A DNA stretch of 64,000 nucleotides, taken from NCBI RefSeq assembly GCF_040227235.1, contig NZ_JBELNZ010000003.1:372001-436000 (forward strand). Reading direction: 5' to 3'. The position numbers and the translations under genes were made by a program. The notes under the pieces were generated by a model. That model ran no database searches, was not told the DNA's origin, and saw nothing but the letters and a program-made list of their open reading frames with translations. Below, piece by piece: positions 16,883 through 25,351 of the stretch (position 1 is its first letter; each line of letters opens with the position of its first letter). This DNA comes from Parafrigoribacterium_A soli. GTDB taxonomy: Bacteria; Actinomycetota; Actinomycetes; Actinomycetales; Microbacteriaceae.

Positions 16883-17785
16883 TCAGTGCACGTATTCCAG
16901 CAGATCACTGCCGATGGTTCGCATGGCATCGATCACCCGAAGCCGTGCCTGCAGCGCAGAGTCCGTGAACTGGATCGTCACGGCGTAAGCGACTGCGGTG
17001 CGCGATCCCCGCAAGAGTCCGACCTCCGATCGCACCCCGGTATCCGTTCCCGTGACATTGACCAACTGGATGCCATGATCGATCGATCGATGCGCGAGCG
17101 GGTCGAGGCCGAAGGCACTGGCGACGAGCGATAGGTCGGAGTGTAGTGACAGCCACCCGAGCACGCGCTGGCTCGTGACGGTGTCAACGACGCGGCCTCG
17201 GTAGAGAGCGGAGAACAGCCACGCGAGTTCGGCGGTCGATCCAACCGAAAGCTGCGGCGCATCATCCGGGCCGCGGTTGTCGCGCACCAGGTCGAGGAGT
17301 GCCGTGCGGGCGAGTCCGAGCGACTCCGCCCGCGCACGCACCGAGTCGAGGCCCACCTGGCGCAGGAGCACATTGGTGGCGAGGTTGTCGCCCGTTGCAC
17401 CCACGAGTGCAGCGAGGTCGGAGACGGGAAGCGCGGGAGCCTGCAGGTGCTGCCAGAGACCGCCTGCGCCTACGGCATCCGCTGGGGTCTTGTCGAGGAT
17501 GCCGTAACCGGCGAAGTCCCTCGCGGTGATGCGCGCCGAGACCTCGATGAGCAGGAGCACCTTGCCGATGCCCGCGGTGGGGAGCACGATCCGGTCGTCG
17601 ATCGAGAGCAGGGTCGCCCCGCTCTGCAGGTCGACGACGTTGGCCGAGACCTGCGCACCGCCGTAGGCCAGGTGGCCGAGCACGGTGAAGCTACCGGTGA
17701 AGTTCTCCACTCCATCGGCTCCGCGATGACGGCCCAGTCGCGGGGCGCGGATGCGCTCGCGACGTTCCTGGTCTCGGATGGTCAC
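16883..17785 (-). CDS. Class A beta-lactamase-like protein lacking catalytic residues (predicted pseudoenzyme)
   Basis: 300 residues from GTG 17785, whose GTGA overlaps the stop of the M13 peptidase; a GTG at 17818 is a less likely longer start. The fold of serine hydrolases/class A beta-lactamases is clear: VNVVDLQSG-like strand, LPTAGIGKVLLL, TGDNLATNVLL, VTGTDTGVRSEVGLL. At the key places the SxxK serine is Gly72 (Lys75 kept), the SDN serine is Gly132, and the KTG lysine is Val244. No omega-loop Glu is evident. No signal peptide is visible, so it is probably cytoplasmic. Hydrolysis of beta-lactams is not expected; a binding or scaffold role is possible. Catalytic-site identities were read from the DNA. 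Confidence 0.8.
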   Translation of the reverse strand: MTIRDQERRERIRAPRLGRHRGADGVENFTGSFTVLGHLAYGGAQVSANVVDLQSGATLLSIDDRIVLPTAGIGKVLLLIEVSARITARDFAGYGILDKTPADAVGAGGLWQHLQAPALPVSDLAALVGATGDNLATNVLLRQVGLDSVRARAESLGLARTALLDLVRDNRGPDDAPQLSVGSTAELAWLFSALYRGRVVDTVTSQRVLGWLSLHSDLSLVASAFGLDPLAHRSIDHGIQLVNVTGTDTGVRSEVGLLRGSRTAVAYAVTIQFTDSALQARLRVIDAMRTIGSDLLEYVH

Positions 17786-19833
17786 CAAATAGTCACGCGA
17801 TCGCTCGGGTCGAGCCACAGCTCGTCGGTTTCGGTCACTGCAAATGTCTCATAGAACTCGTCGATGTTACGAACGATCTGGTTGCAGCGGAATTCGTTGG
17901 GCGAGTGCGGGTCGATCGACATCAGCCGAATGGCCTCCTCATCGCGGCTCTTCTGCTGCCAAGCCTGAGCCCAGGACAGGAAGAAGCGCTCGGCGCCGGT
18001 GAGGCCGTCGATGACCGGTGGCTCGGTCGCTGAGCTTGTCGAAGCGCTCGCCCCTTCGACAGGCTCAGGGAGCGTGGATGCACCGAGCGAGATGAGATAG
18101 GCCTTCCAGGCGATGCCGAGGCCGCCAAGGTCGCCGATGTTCTCGCCGATCGTGAGAGCACCGTTGACGTGATGCTGGGGGATCTGCCGCGGGGCGAGCG
18201 CGTTGTACTGCGCGATGAGCGAGGCGGTGAGCTTTTCGAACGCCGCGCGGTCCTCCTCGGTCCACCAGTCGGTGAGTCTGCCGTCGCCGTCGTACTTCGA
18301 TCCCTGATCGTCGAAGCCATGGCCGATCTCGTGGCCAATGACCGCTCCGATCGCGCCGTAGTTGGCTGCGGCATCCCGCGTCTCGTCGAAGAAGGGGTAC
18401 TGCAGGATCGCGGCGGGGAACACGATCTCGTTGAAGCCCGGGTTGTAGTAGGCGTTGATCGTCTGCGGCGTCATGAACCACTCGTCGCGATCGAGCGGCT
18501 TGCCGATCTTGCCGAGTTCGCGCTGGAACTCGAACTCGTTGGTCGCGCGCACGTTGCCGAGCAGGTCGGCGGCGTCGATCTCGAGCGACGAGTAGTCGCG
18601 CCACTTCACCGGGTAGCCGATCTTCGGGGTGAACTTCTCGAGCTTCTCGAGAGCGCGGGCGCGGGTGGCCTCCGTCATCCACGGCAGGCTCTGGATGCTC
18701 TGCCGGTACGCCTCGATGAGGTTGCCGACGAGCACATCCATGCTCGCCTTCGCCGCCGCGGGAAAGTGCCGCTCGACGTAGATGCGCCCGATCGCCTCGC
18801 CCATCGCGCCCTCGACGAGCGAGACGCCGCGCTTCCAGCGGGCGCGCAGTTCGGGCGTTCCGGTGAGCGTCTTGCCGTAGAAGTCGAAGTTGGTCGCCAC
18901 GAATTCACTCGACAGGTAGGCGGCGTTCGAGCGGATGACCTGCCAGCGCAGCCAGTCCGTCCAGGCCTCGAGGTGGCCGGGCTCGATGAGCGAGCGCACA
19001 CCATCGACGAAACTCGGCTCGCGCACCACGAGCTCGTCGAGCGCACCGCTCGGAACATCGAGCGCGTCGAGCCAGCGGTTGAGAGCGGCCCCTTCACCCG
19101 CCGCCACCTCCGACCACGTGGTGAGGTTGTAGGTCGCCTCGCTATCACGGGTCTTCACGTTGTCCCAGTGCTGCGCGGCGATCTCGATCTCAAGTGCGGC
19201 GATGCGCACGGCGCGGCCAGCGGCATCCGGAACTCCGGCGAGCTCGAGCATCTTCTGCACGAAGGGTAGGTACGCGGCACGAATGTCGGCGAACTTCTCC
19301 TCGCGGTAATAGGACTCGTCGGGCAGGCCGAGGCCGCCCTGCTCCAGGAAGACGAGGTAGCGCTCGGGGTTGCCCGGGTCGTTGTCGACGAAGAGCTGGA
19401 AGAAGCCGCTCGTGCCCTGTCGCTCTAGCGTGCCGAGGGTGCTGAGGAACGAGTCGACGGAGGTGATCGCATCCACCTGCGCCAGAAGCGGCTTCAGCGG
19501 TTCAGCGCCGAGCTCTTCGATGCGATCCTCGTCGAGGAAGCTCGCGTAGAGGTCACCGAACTTGCGCTCCTCGGTGCCCGGCTCCGCCGTCTGCGCCTCG
19601 ACGATGATGTCGCGGACGGCCTTTTCGGCCTCCTCGGCGAGAATGTGGAACGAGCCGTAGCGCGCCTTGTCGTCCGGAATGGCGGTGCGGTCGATCCACT
19701 TGCCGTTCACGTGGCGAAAGAGGTCATCCTGCGGGCGGATGTTGGGGTCCAGTTCCCGGGCGTCGATGCCGGCGCTGAGCCTCGCATCCTCGCTCGCGTC
19801 GTCGTGTCGGTTCGAGGCTGCGTCTGGGCTCAT
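17782..19833 (-). CDS. M13 family zinc metallopeptidase (PepO/neprilysin-like)
   Basis: 683 residues, normal for bacterial M13 enzymes. Seen: N-terminal LDPNIRPQDDLFRHVNGKW (the family's opening motif), NAYYNPGFNEIVFPAAIL, zinc motif HEIGH near residues 501-505, and the third zinc ligand in GENIGDLGG. It cleaves short peptides; without a signal peptide it should act in the cytoplasm like streptococcal PepO. A Ser/Pro/Thr-rich stretch of about 20 residues near 585-602 (contains LPEPVEG) interrupts the usual AY-x-LG...PVIDGLTG sequence and is encoded by a palindromic repeat inserted in frame. The last four bases overlap the downstream beta-lactamase-like gene, so the two form an operon. Confidence 0.93.
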   Translation of the reverse strand: MSPDAASNRHDDASEDARLSAGIDARELDPNIRPQDDLFRHVNGKWIDRTAIPDDKARYGSFHILAEEAEKAVRDIIVEAQTAEPGTEERKFGDLYASFLDEDRIEELGAEPLKPLLAQVDAITSVDSFLSTLGTLERQGTSGFFQLFVDNDPGNPERYLVFLEQGGLGLPDESYYREEKFADIRAAYLPFVQKMLELAGVPDAAGRAVRIAALEIEIAAQHWDNVKTRDSEATYNLTTWSEVAAGEGAALNRWLDALDVPSGALDELVVREPSFVDGVRSLIEPGHLEAWTDWLRWQVIRSNAAYLSSEFVATNFDFYGKTLTGTPELRARWKRGVSLVEGAMGEAIGRIYVERHFPAAAKASMDVLVGNLIEAYRQSIQSLPWMTEATRARALEKLEKFTPKIGYPVKWRDYSSLEIDAADLLGNVRATNEFEFQRELGKIGKPLDRDEWFMTPQTINAYYNPGFNEIVFPAAILQYPFFDETRDAAANYGAIGAVIGHEIGHGFDDQGSKYDGDGRLTDWWTEEDRAAFEKLTASLIAQYNALAPRQIPQHHVNGALTIGENIGDLGGLGIAWKAYLISLGASTLPEPVEGASASTSSATEPPVIDGLTGAERFFLSWAQAWQQKSRDEEAIRLMSIDPHSPNEFRCNQIVRNIDEFYETFAVTETDELWLDPSDRVTIW
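18030..18068. repeat. Palindromic repeat (CTGAGCCTGTCGAAG family) inserted in frame in the M13 gene
   Basis: CTGAGCTTGTCGAAG (18030-18044) and CTTCGACAGGCTCAG (18054-18068) are inverted copies separated by 9 bases. The same element occurs between genes at 33861-33932 and 63841-63893. Here it lies inside an open frame and adds about 13-20 residues without breaking it. Confidence 0.85.
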
Positions 19834-19954
19834 GGACCCAGCCTAAATGCTCTGCGGCGGGCGCGGTCGAGCCGGCTCTTGAGCGCGCCACTGGCGACGA
19901 GGGGCCGGCGGGCAATACTCTCTGGCAAGACCTACCCAACGAGAAGGAGCATTG

Positions 19955-21274
19955 ATGGCACTCCCCTGGAAGTTGCACGGAGACGGCAAGAACGTCGCCG
20001 CATCCGAAATCGTTCTACCCGAAGAACGGCTGAGCTGGCCGCGAACGATCGGCTTCGGAGCCCAGCACGTCGTCGCCATGTTCGGCGCGACGTTCCTTGT
20101 CCCACTGATTACGCACTTCTCCCCGAGCACGACCCTGCTGTTTTCGGGAATCGGAACACTGCTGTTCCTGATCATCACGCAGAACAAGCTGCCCAGCTAT
20201 CTCGGTTCGTCGTTCGCGTTCATCGCGCCGATCACGGCGGCGGTGGCGTCCGACGGCAAGAGCGTCGCGCTCGGCGGCATCCTCGTCGTCGGTGTGCTGC
20301 TGGCTATCGTGGGCGTGATCGTGCACGTGGCGGGGATCGGCTGGGTGAACGCGACCATGCCGCCGATCGTCGCCGGCACCATCGTGGCCCTCATCGGCTT
20401 CAACCTGGCACCAGCGGCGAAGACCAACTTCGAGAAGTCGCCGCTCATCGCGGTGATCACACTGCTCGCCATCATCCTCATCACCGTCCTTTTCAAGGGG
20501 ATGATCGGGCGGCTCTCGATCGTGCTCGGCGTCGTGGTCGGCTACCTCGCCGCGGTGCTGATGGGTGAGATCAACTTCAGCGGCGTTGAGAAGGCGGCCT
20601 GGATCGGGCTGCCGGAGTTCATCACGCCGTCGTTCAACTTCGCGCACTTCCCGATCTACCTGATGTTCCTGCCGGTCGTGCTCGCGCTCATCGCCGAGAA
20701 CGTCGGACACGTCAAGGGCGTCGGGCAGCTGACCGAGCGCGATCTCGACCCGGTGATCGGCCGCGCGCTCTTCGCCGACGGCCTCGCCACCGTGATCAGC
20801 GCGATCGGCGGCGGTTCGCCGACCACGACGTACGGCGAGAACATCGGCGTCATGGCCGCCACCCGCGTCTTCTCGACCGCGGCGTACTGGGTCGCCGGCA
20901 TCGTGGCCATCCTGCTCGGCCTCTCGCCCAAGGTCGGCGCGGTCATCTTCACCATCCCGCCGGGCGTGCTCGGCGGCGTGACGACGGCGCTCTACGGCCT
21001 CATCGGAATCATCGGCGTGCGCATCTGGGTCGAGAACCGGGTCGACTTCAGCAAGCCGAAGAATCAGTTGACCGCCGGTGTCGCCCTGATCATCGCGATC
21101 GCCGACTTCACGCTGCACGCCGGAAGCGCGAGCTTCAGCGGCATCATCCTCGGCACCGTGGCCGCGCTCGTCGTCTACCACCTGATGAACCTGCTGGGCA
21201 GGCTGCGCGGCACGGATGTCAGCACGGTTGCGGCACCTCGCGACGACAACACGGCGGAGCCGGTGCGAAAGTAG
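19955..21274 (+). CDS. uraA: Uracil/xanthine permease (NCS2 family)
   Basis: 439 residues, ATG at 19955 with GAGAAGGAG 6 bases upstream. About 14 membrane segments. NCS2 signatures: FGAQHVVAMFGATFLVP at TM1, the NKLPSYLGSSFAFIAP motif, and the TM10 signature GGGSPTTTYGENIGV with the substrate-binding Glu. It is closer to uracil (UraA/PyrP) than to purine permeases by the QHVVAMFG and TTTYGEN forms. It probably imports uracil with protons. It is followed by a strong intrinsic terminator at 21334-21373. No pyrimidine-salvage gene is adjacent. Confidence 0.92.
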   Translation: MALPWKLHGDGKNVAASEIVLPEERLSWPRTIGFGAQHVVAMFGATFLVPLITHFSPSTTLLFSGIGTLLFLIITQNKLPSYLGSSFAFIAPITAAVASDGKSVALGGILVVGVLLAIVGVIVHVAGIGWVNATMPPIVAGTIVALIGFNLAPAAKTNFEKSPLIAVITLLAIILITVLFKGMIGRLSIVLGVVVGYLAAVLMGEINFSGVEKAAWIGLPEFITPSFNFAHFPIYLMFLPVVLALIAENVGHVKGVGQLTERDLDPVIGRALFADGLATVISAIGGGSPTTTYGENIGVMAATRVFSTAAYWVAGIVAILLGLSPKVGAVIFTIPPGVLGGVTTALYGLIGIIGVRIWVENRVDFSKPKNQLTAGVALIIAIADFTLHAGSASFSGIILGTVAALVVYHLMNLLGRLRGTDVSTVAAPRDDNTAEPVRK

Positions 21275-21301
21275 CCGCGCTTGGAGTTCGCCGAGGTGGC
21301 C

Positions 21302-21319
21302 CTTCGACGAGCTCAGGGA
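21302..21319. repeat. Half copy of the CTGAGCCTGTCGAAG repeat
   Basis: CTTCGACGAGCTCAGGGA matches one arm of the palindromic element found whole at 18030 and 63841. It lies between the uraA stop and its terminator. Confidence 0.65.
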
Positions 21320-21333
21320 AGGTGTGGAATCAG

Positions 21334-21373
21334 AACAGTGGCCGGGTGCAGAGCGCGCCCGGCCACTGTTTTT
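21334..21373 (+). terminator. Intrinsic terminator after uraA
   Basis: AACAGTGGCCGGG (21334-21346) pairs perfectly with CCCGGCCACTGTT (21358-21370) around an 11-nt loop, followed by a short T run. A 13-bp GC-rich stem with T run is a textbook intrinsic terminator, and it would end the uraA transcript. Confidence 0.9.
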
Positions 21374-21462
21374 CCCGGCACTTCGGTAGCGCAATTCTTT
21401 TGGAGGAGTTCTATCATCTAAATAGCGCGATCCTCGCGTGCCCTTCGAACCAGGAGATCTCT

Positions 21463-21708
21463 ATGCCAGACGCATCGCCCGAGTCCACCGATCTCGACGT
21501 ACGCACGCTGCCGCACGGCGCGCGCCACAACATCATCTTCGGCAAGCTCGGTGAGCTCGAGCCCGACGGCGTCCTCGTCATCGTCAACGACCACGACCCG
21601 CTGCCGCTGCGCTACCAGAGCGAGTCGCTGTGGCCGGGACGCTACGAGTGGAACTACCTCGAAGAGGGCCCCGTGACCTGGCGAGTGGCGATCCGCCGTG
21701 TCGGCTGA
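21463..21708 (+). CDS. DUF2249-like small protein
   Basis: 81 residues, ATG with AGGAG 7 bases upstream. Ends in the DUF2249-type segment NDHDPLPLRYQ...PGRYEWNYLEEGPVTWRV: a beta-strand-rich fold related to TusA-like proteins, often found with genes for nitrosative or redox metabolism. Function is unassigned. It overlaps the next gene by 11 bases, so the two are co-transcribed. AT-rich sequence just upstream (near 21400-21425) probably contains the promoter. Confidence 0.8.
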   Translation: MPDASPESTDLDVRTLPHGARHNIIFGKLGELEPDGVLVIVNDHDPLPLRYQSESLWPGRYEWNYLEEGPVTWRVAIRRVG

Positions 21709-21958
21709 GCACGATCACCATCACGCTGACGACGACTCGGATGTCGAGGCCGGCGATCCGAAGGATGTGGTCGACGGTCTGACCCGCGTGCTCGCGCACG
21801 CCTGCCGCGCCCTGGCCGACGCGGGTCAACCGCGCGCCGCAGGCAAGCTCGCCGCCGACGGCTGGGTGCTGCTGCGAGAGTCCCACGAGCGGCAGGCCGA
21901 GCGACTCGACGGCACCATGCACTACACGGCGCGACTAGAGGCCCAGCAGAAAGAATGA
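21698..21958 (+). CDS. Small acidic/His-rich N-terminal protein, function unknown
   Basis: 86 residues, GTG start inside the end of the DUF2249 gene. The N-terminus is an Asp/His tract (EHDHHHADDDSD) that may bind metal. The rest is helical, with RVLAHACRALADAGQPRAAGKLAADGW cut short in quotation. I do not recognise a named family. Coupling to the DUF2249 gene suggests joint function, possibly a metal- or haem-related redox role (inference). Confidence 0.7.
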   Translation: MSAEHDHHHADDDSDVEAGDPKDVVDGLTRVLAHACRALADAGQPRAAGKLAADGWVLLRESHERQAERLDGTMHYTARLEAQQKE

Positions 21959-21967
21959 GTCACAGGG

Positions 21968-22066
21968 TCTCGATACGCTCGTACCTCGCTACGCGACCGG
22001 CGTAGTCCGCGGATCGAGTAGCGCGCAACGCAGGAGCCCGCCGTATCGAGGCCCTCGTCCGCTACG
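21968..22066. repeat. Intergenic palindromic element (CTCGATACG family)
   Basis: TCTCGATACG near 21968 and CGTATCGAG near 22042-22050 are inverted, with further partly matching CTACGCG and GAGTAGCGCG segments between. It fills the gap between convergent genes (21958 and 22062) and reaches the stop codon of the ABC permease. It looks like a mosaic repeat that may also act as a bidirectional terminator. Confidence 0.6.
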
Positions 22067-23717
22067 CGCTGGTCAGATCGCGGCGGCGCAGGATCGCCAG
22101 TCCTGCCCACGCCGCGATCACCGCAAGCAGGGTGATGACGATCAGCGGCCAGGCCGTGAACTCCGTCCCGAGTCGGGGAATCGCGGTGAACGGCGTGTTC
22201 TGCGACACCCAGTCGGGCAGGCCGAACAGGTCGCCGAACATCGACAGGATCACTGCGACACCGTAGAGCGCCCACGTAGCGGTGGCGGCGGCCCGCGGGA
22301 TCGCCGCCGCGTAGAGCATCACGACGCCGACGACGAGCAGCGCTGAGGGCCAGTAGGCGAGGGACGCCCAGACGAAGCGGCCTGCCTGGGACGGGTCATC
22401 GATCGCGGCGCCGAAGGTCGCGCCGATGGCGGCGCCGCTGAGGGCGAGGAGAATAAAGGAGGCAACGGCGGGAATCGCCATCCGCGTCGCGGCCCAGCGC
22501 ACCCTGGAGATCGCCGACGCCCACTGCAGTTCGGCCCGACCGTCCGACTCCTCCGATCGGATGGTGTCCGCGCTCTGCAGTGCGAAGGCGGCCACGAGCA
22601 GGGCGTTCGCCATCGTGAAGTAGCCGAGCAGGCCATCCAGCACACTCTTCGAACTGCCGGTGAACGCCTGGGCGATCGGGTTGTCCGCGGAGAGCAGGTC
22701 GGCCATCGCCGTGGCGACGCCCCCGAAGAAGAGCGCGAAAACGACGATGCCGAGTGCCCAGCCGATCATCGATCCGCGCTGGAGGCGCAGGCTCAGTCCG
22801 AACTGTGTTCGCAGGAGAGCTGATGCGGCCCGCGGTCCGACGCGCTCGGGAATGATGCCCGCGCCCAGGTCGCGGCGACGCTCGATCGCGAGCGCGATGC
22901 CACAGAGCGCGAAGGTCGCGGCGACGCAGAGCACGAGGGGCCACCACAGGTTCTCGCCATAGGACCGCGTCTGCTGCGCCCAGCCGATCGGCGAGAGCCA
23001 GGTAGCCCAGTTCGCCCTGCCGTGCTCTGCTCCCACGTCGGCGCCCGCCCGAATCAGGTAGGCGACGGCGAGCACAGCCGAGGCGAGGGTGTTCGCACCG
23101 CGGCTGGTCCTGCTGAGTTGCCCGGCGACGGCGGCGACGCCCACGAAGACGAACGCGACACCGACGAAGGATGCGCCCATGAGCAGCGCGCCGGCCGCGG
23201 GAAGCTTCTGGCTCATGGCCGCAGCCGCGGAGGCCAGACCGATGGCGGCGGCAAAGCCACACGCGACGAGCCAATTGGCGAGCGAGTACGCGTGCCGACC
23301 GAGCACGCCGGCGCGCAGCAGTTCGGTGCGGCCGCTCTCCTCCTCCGCCCGGCCGTTGCGGGTGACCAGGAAGATCACGGCAAAGGCGAGCGCCACGGCC
23401 ACGGTCATCCAGAGCTTGATGTTCAGGATGCCGCCGAGTGTTCCGGCGGCGTAGGGAAGCCCGGTCAGCGCGGCGATCGCGGGCGTGTTCGCGACCGAAG
23501 CGTAGGCGTCCCGTGCGGCCTGGGTGGGAAAGAGTTCGCGCTGCGAATCGACGACGACGGGGACCATGCCCGCCAGCACGACCAGCCAGATGAGCATCCG
23601 CAGCCAGTTGCGACGCAGGATGAACCGCACCATGAGGCCGAGTCCGGCGTAACGGTTGTGACCTCTCACCCCGACCGTGGATGGGGCCGCGACCCGCTCC
23701 GAGGTCGTCGTGGTCAT
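22062..23717 (-). CDS. ABC-2 type exporter, membrane subunit
   Basis: 551 residues with 12 hydrophobic segments in two similar halves, the layout of the large permeases that pair with DrrA-type ATPases for export of antibiotics, lipids or polyketides. Seen: N-terminal FILRRNWLRMLIWL and an internal ARTEE-like RNGRAEEESGRTELLRAG repeated later as ESDGRAELQWA, the typical cytoplasmic coupling loop of this family. Start overlaps the ATPase stop by 4 bases (ATGA). Substrate unknown; control by the adjacent TetR suggests drug or lipid-like compounds. Confidence 0.9.
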   Translation of the reverse strand: MTTTTSERVAAPSTVGVRGHNRYAGLGLMVRFILRRNWLRMLIWLVVLAGMVPVVVDSQRELFPTQAARDAYASVANTPAIAALTGLPYAAGTLGGILNIKLWMTVAVALAFAVIFLVTRNGRAEEESGRTELLRAGVLGRHAYSLANWLVACGFAAAIGLASAAAAMSQKLPAAGALLMGASFVGVAFVFVGVAAVAGQLSRTSRGANTLASAVLAVAYLIRAGADVGAEHGRANWATWLSPIGWAQQTRSYGENLWWPLVLCVAATFALCGIALAIERRRDLGAGIIPERVGPRAASALLRTQFGLSLRLQRGSMIGWALGIVVFALFFGGVATAMADLLSADNPIAQAFTGSSKSVLDGLLGYFTMANALLVAAFALQSADTIRSEESDGRAELQWASAISRVRWAATRMAIPAVASFILLALSGAAIGATFGAAIDDPSQAGRFVWASLAYWPSALLVVGVVMLYAAAIPRAAATATWALYGVAVILSMFGDLFGLPDWVSQNTPFTAIPRLGTEFTAWPLIVITLLAVIAAWAGLAILRRRDLTSA

Positions 23718-24628
23718 GAGCGCGCCCCCGATGCGTCCGCGTGCACCCCGTAGTGCCGCAGGAACAGCTCTTCGAGCGATGGAGGAGTGGAGACGAGCTC
23801 GCGCGGTGCGAGCGGGGCGAGCGCGGCCAGCACGTTCGGGAGGGCGGCGCTGTCGACGGTGAACGTGGCGCGCGCGCCATCCGTCACCAGGTCATGCAGC
23901 CCCTCGATCGCGGCGAGCCCGCCGGGATCCCCACCCAGGGTCACGGAGACGGTCGAGCGCTGCAGGTGTCTGAGCTCGGAGAGCGTGCCGGATTCGACGG
24001 TGCGGCCGTCGCGAATGATCGTGACGGTGTCGCACAGCTTCTCCACCTCGGCGAAGATGTGGCTCGAGAGCAGCACCGAGCGGCCCTCGTCGCGCGCCTC
24101 CCTGACACAGTCGGTGAAGACACCCTCCATGAGCGGGTCCAGGCCGTTCGTCGGTTCGTCGAGAAAGAGCAGCTCGGCGCGGCTGGCGAATGCGGCGACG
24201 AGGGCGACCTTCTGCCGGTTGCCCTTGGAGTAGCTGCGCGCCTTCTTCGTGGGGTCGAGATCGAACCGTGCGAGGTAGGTCTCGACGCGCTTGCGGTCGT
24301 GGTCGCCACGGAGAGCCCCGAGGATATCGATCGCCTGACCTCCCGTGAGGCTTGGCCACAGCGTCACGTCGCCCGCGACGTAGGCAATGCGCCGATGCAG
24401 CTCGACGGCGTCGCGCCACGGATCTCCACCGAGCAGCGTGGCGTGGCCACCATCCGCTCGAAGCAGACCGAGCAGGATGCGGATGGTCGTGGACTTACCC
24501 GCACCGTTCGGCCCGAGAAAGCCGGCAACCGTTCCCGTGCCGACCTGGAGGGTCAGCCCGTCGAGGGCTCGCGCCCGGCCGAAATTCTTTTCGAGGCCGC
24601 GAACGTCGACGGCGAGTGAGGTGGTCAT
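23714..24628 (-). CDS. ABC-2 type exporter, ATP-binding subunit
   Basis: 304 residues of the DrrA/CcmA type. Walker A GPNGAGKST (39-47), signature YSKGNRQK, Walker B LLFLDEPTNGLDP and H-loop LSSHIF are all present, so it should hydrolyse ATP. The C-terminal region after about residue 220 is the usual extension that contacts the permease. It sits between the permease (overlap ATGA) and the TetR gene (overlap ATGA), making a three-gene operon under its own repressor. Confidence 0.93.
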   Translation of the reverse strand: MTTSLAVDVRGLEKNFGRARALDGLTLQVGTGTVAGFLGPNGAGKSTTIRILLGLLRADGGHATLLGGDPWRDAVELHRRIAYVAGDVTLWPSLTGGQAIDILGALRGDHDRKRVETYLARFDLDPTKKARSYSKGNRQKVALVAAFASRAELLFLDEPTNGLDPLMEGVFTDCVREARDEGRSVLLSSHIFAEVEKLCDTVTIIRDGRTVESGTLSELRHLQRSTVSVTLGGDPGGLAAIEGLHDLVTDGARATFTVDSAALPNVLAALAPLAPRELVSTPPSLEELFLRHYGVHADASGARS

Positions 24629-25323
24629 GATGTGGTCTCCGGTGATGTGTTGGCGGACGAGGGCGAGTGCTCTGCACCCGGTGGCCCGGTGCGATAGCGC
24701 AGATATTCGTCGAGGTAGCGACGATCGGCGAGCACACCCTCGGTGTAGATCTCGAGCGTGGGCAGCGTGATCTCCTCGACGAGCCGCCGAACGGTTGGTC
24801 CGATGTCGGCGAGCTGAAGGCTCGGCTCGAGTGTGAGCTGAAGCAGGAGTCCACCCAGGCTCGACGTGACCAGATAGCGGGCCCTGGCGCGCGGATCCCT
24901 GCTGGGCCGCACTACGCCTGCCGCGACGCCCTCCTCGGAAAAGGCCACGGCCTCCTCGATCATGTTCTCGAGGAACGCGACCCCGGCCGCGCCCCCATCA
25001 CGCACACTGCGCAGGATGTACACGAGCATCGGTGCGTAGTCGTCGAGCTCGGCCAACAGCGACATCGTCTGCGTCGGCGAGGTCGCCATGCTGTCGCCCT
25101 TGATGGCGCGATACTGGCGCAGCACCTCGGCGTCGCATTCCTCGCGTAGCTTTTCCTTCGAGCCGAAGTGGTGGGTGATGAGGCCCGCGCTCACCCCGGC
25201 GTGGGCGGCGATGTCACGCACAGATGCGCTGAATCCGCGGAGTGCGAAGACCTCAACGGCGGCATTGCGCAGCCTGGCGCGCGTGGTCAGGTCACCTTCG
25301 TGGAGGTCGCTCGCTATACGCAT
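24625..25323 (-). CDS. TetR/AcrR family repressor of the adjacent ABC exporter
   Basis: 232 residues from ATG 25323. The TetR helix-turn-helix occupies the first 50 residues: RLRNAAVEVFALRGFSAS, then AGVSAGLITHHFGSKEKL with the conserved YHHF-like end. The C-terminal ligand-binding part is all helical. First gene of an operon with the exporter ATPase and permease. Two tandem operator-like palindromes overlap and precede the start codon (25313-25351), so autorepression is likely. The operator covering the ATG implies either a leaderless message or a start slightly further in. Confidence 0.92.
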   Translation of the reverse strand: MRIASDLHEGDLTTRARLRNAAVEVFALRGFSASVRDIAAHAGVSAGLITHHFGSKEKLREECDAEVLRQYRAIKGDSMATSPTQTMSLLAELDDYAPMLVYILRSVRDGGAAGVAFLENMIEEAVAFSEEGVAAGVVRPSRDPRARARYLVTSSLGGLLLQLTLEPSLQLADIGPTVRRLVEEITLPTLEIYTEGVLADRRYLDEYLRYRTGPPGAEHSPSSANTSPETTS

Positions 25324-25351
25324 GTATAGCAGGCTACACACTTGTATAGCC
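25313..25351. promoter_or_regulatory. Tandem TetR operators
   Basis: GCTATAC...GTATAGC (25313-25330) is an inverted repeat with a 4-base centre and covers the start codon of the tetR gene. GGCTACA...GTATAGCC (25332-25351) is a second, slightly imperfect copy. The half-site GTATAGC occurs in both. They probably bind the encoded TetR protein. Confidence 0.7.

Noticed and set aside
16883..17785. Antibiotic-resistance beta-lactamase
   Set aside because: The fold matches but the SxxK Ser, SDN Ser and KTG Lys are all replaced, and no signal peptide is seen.
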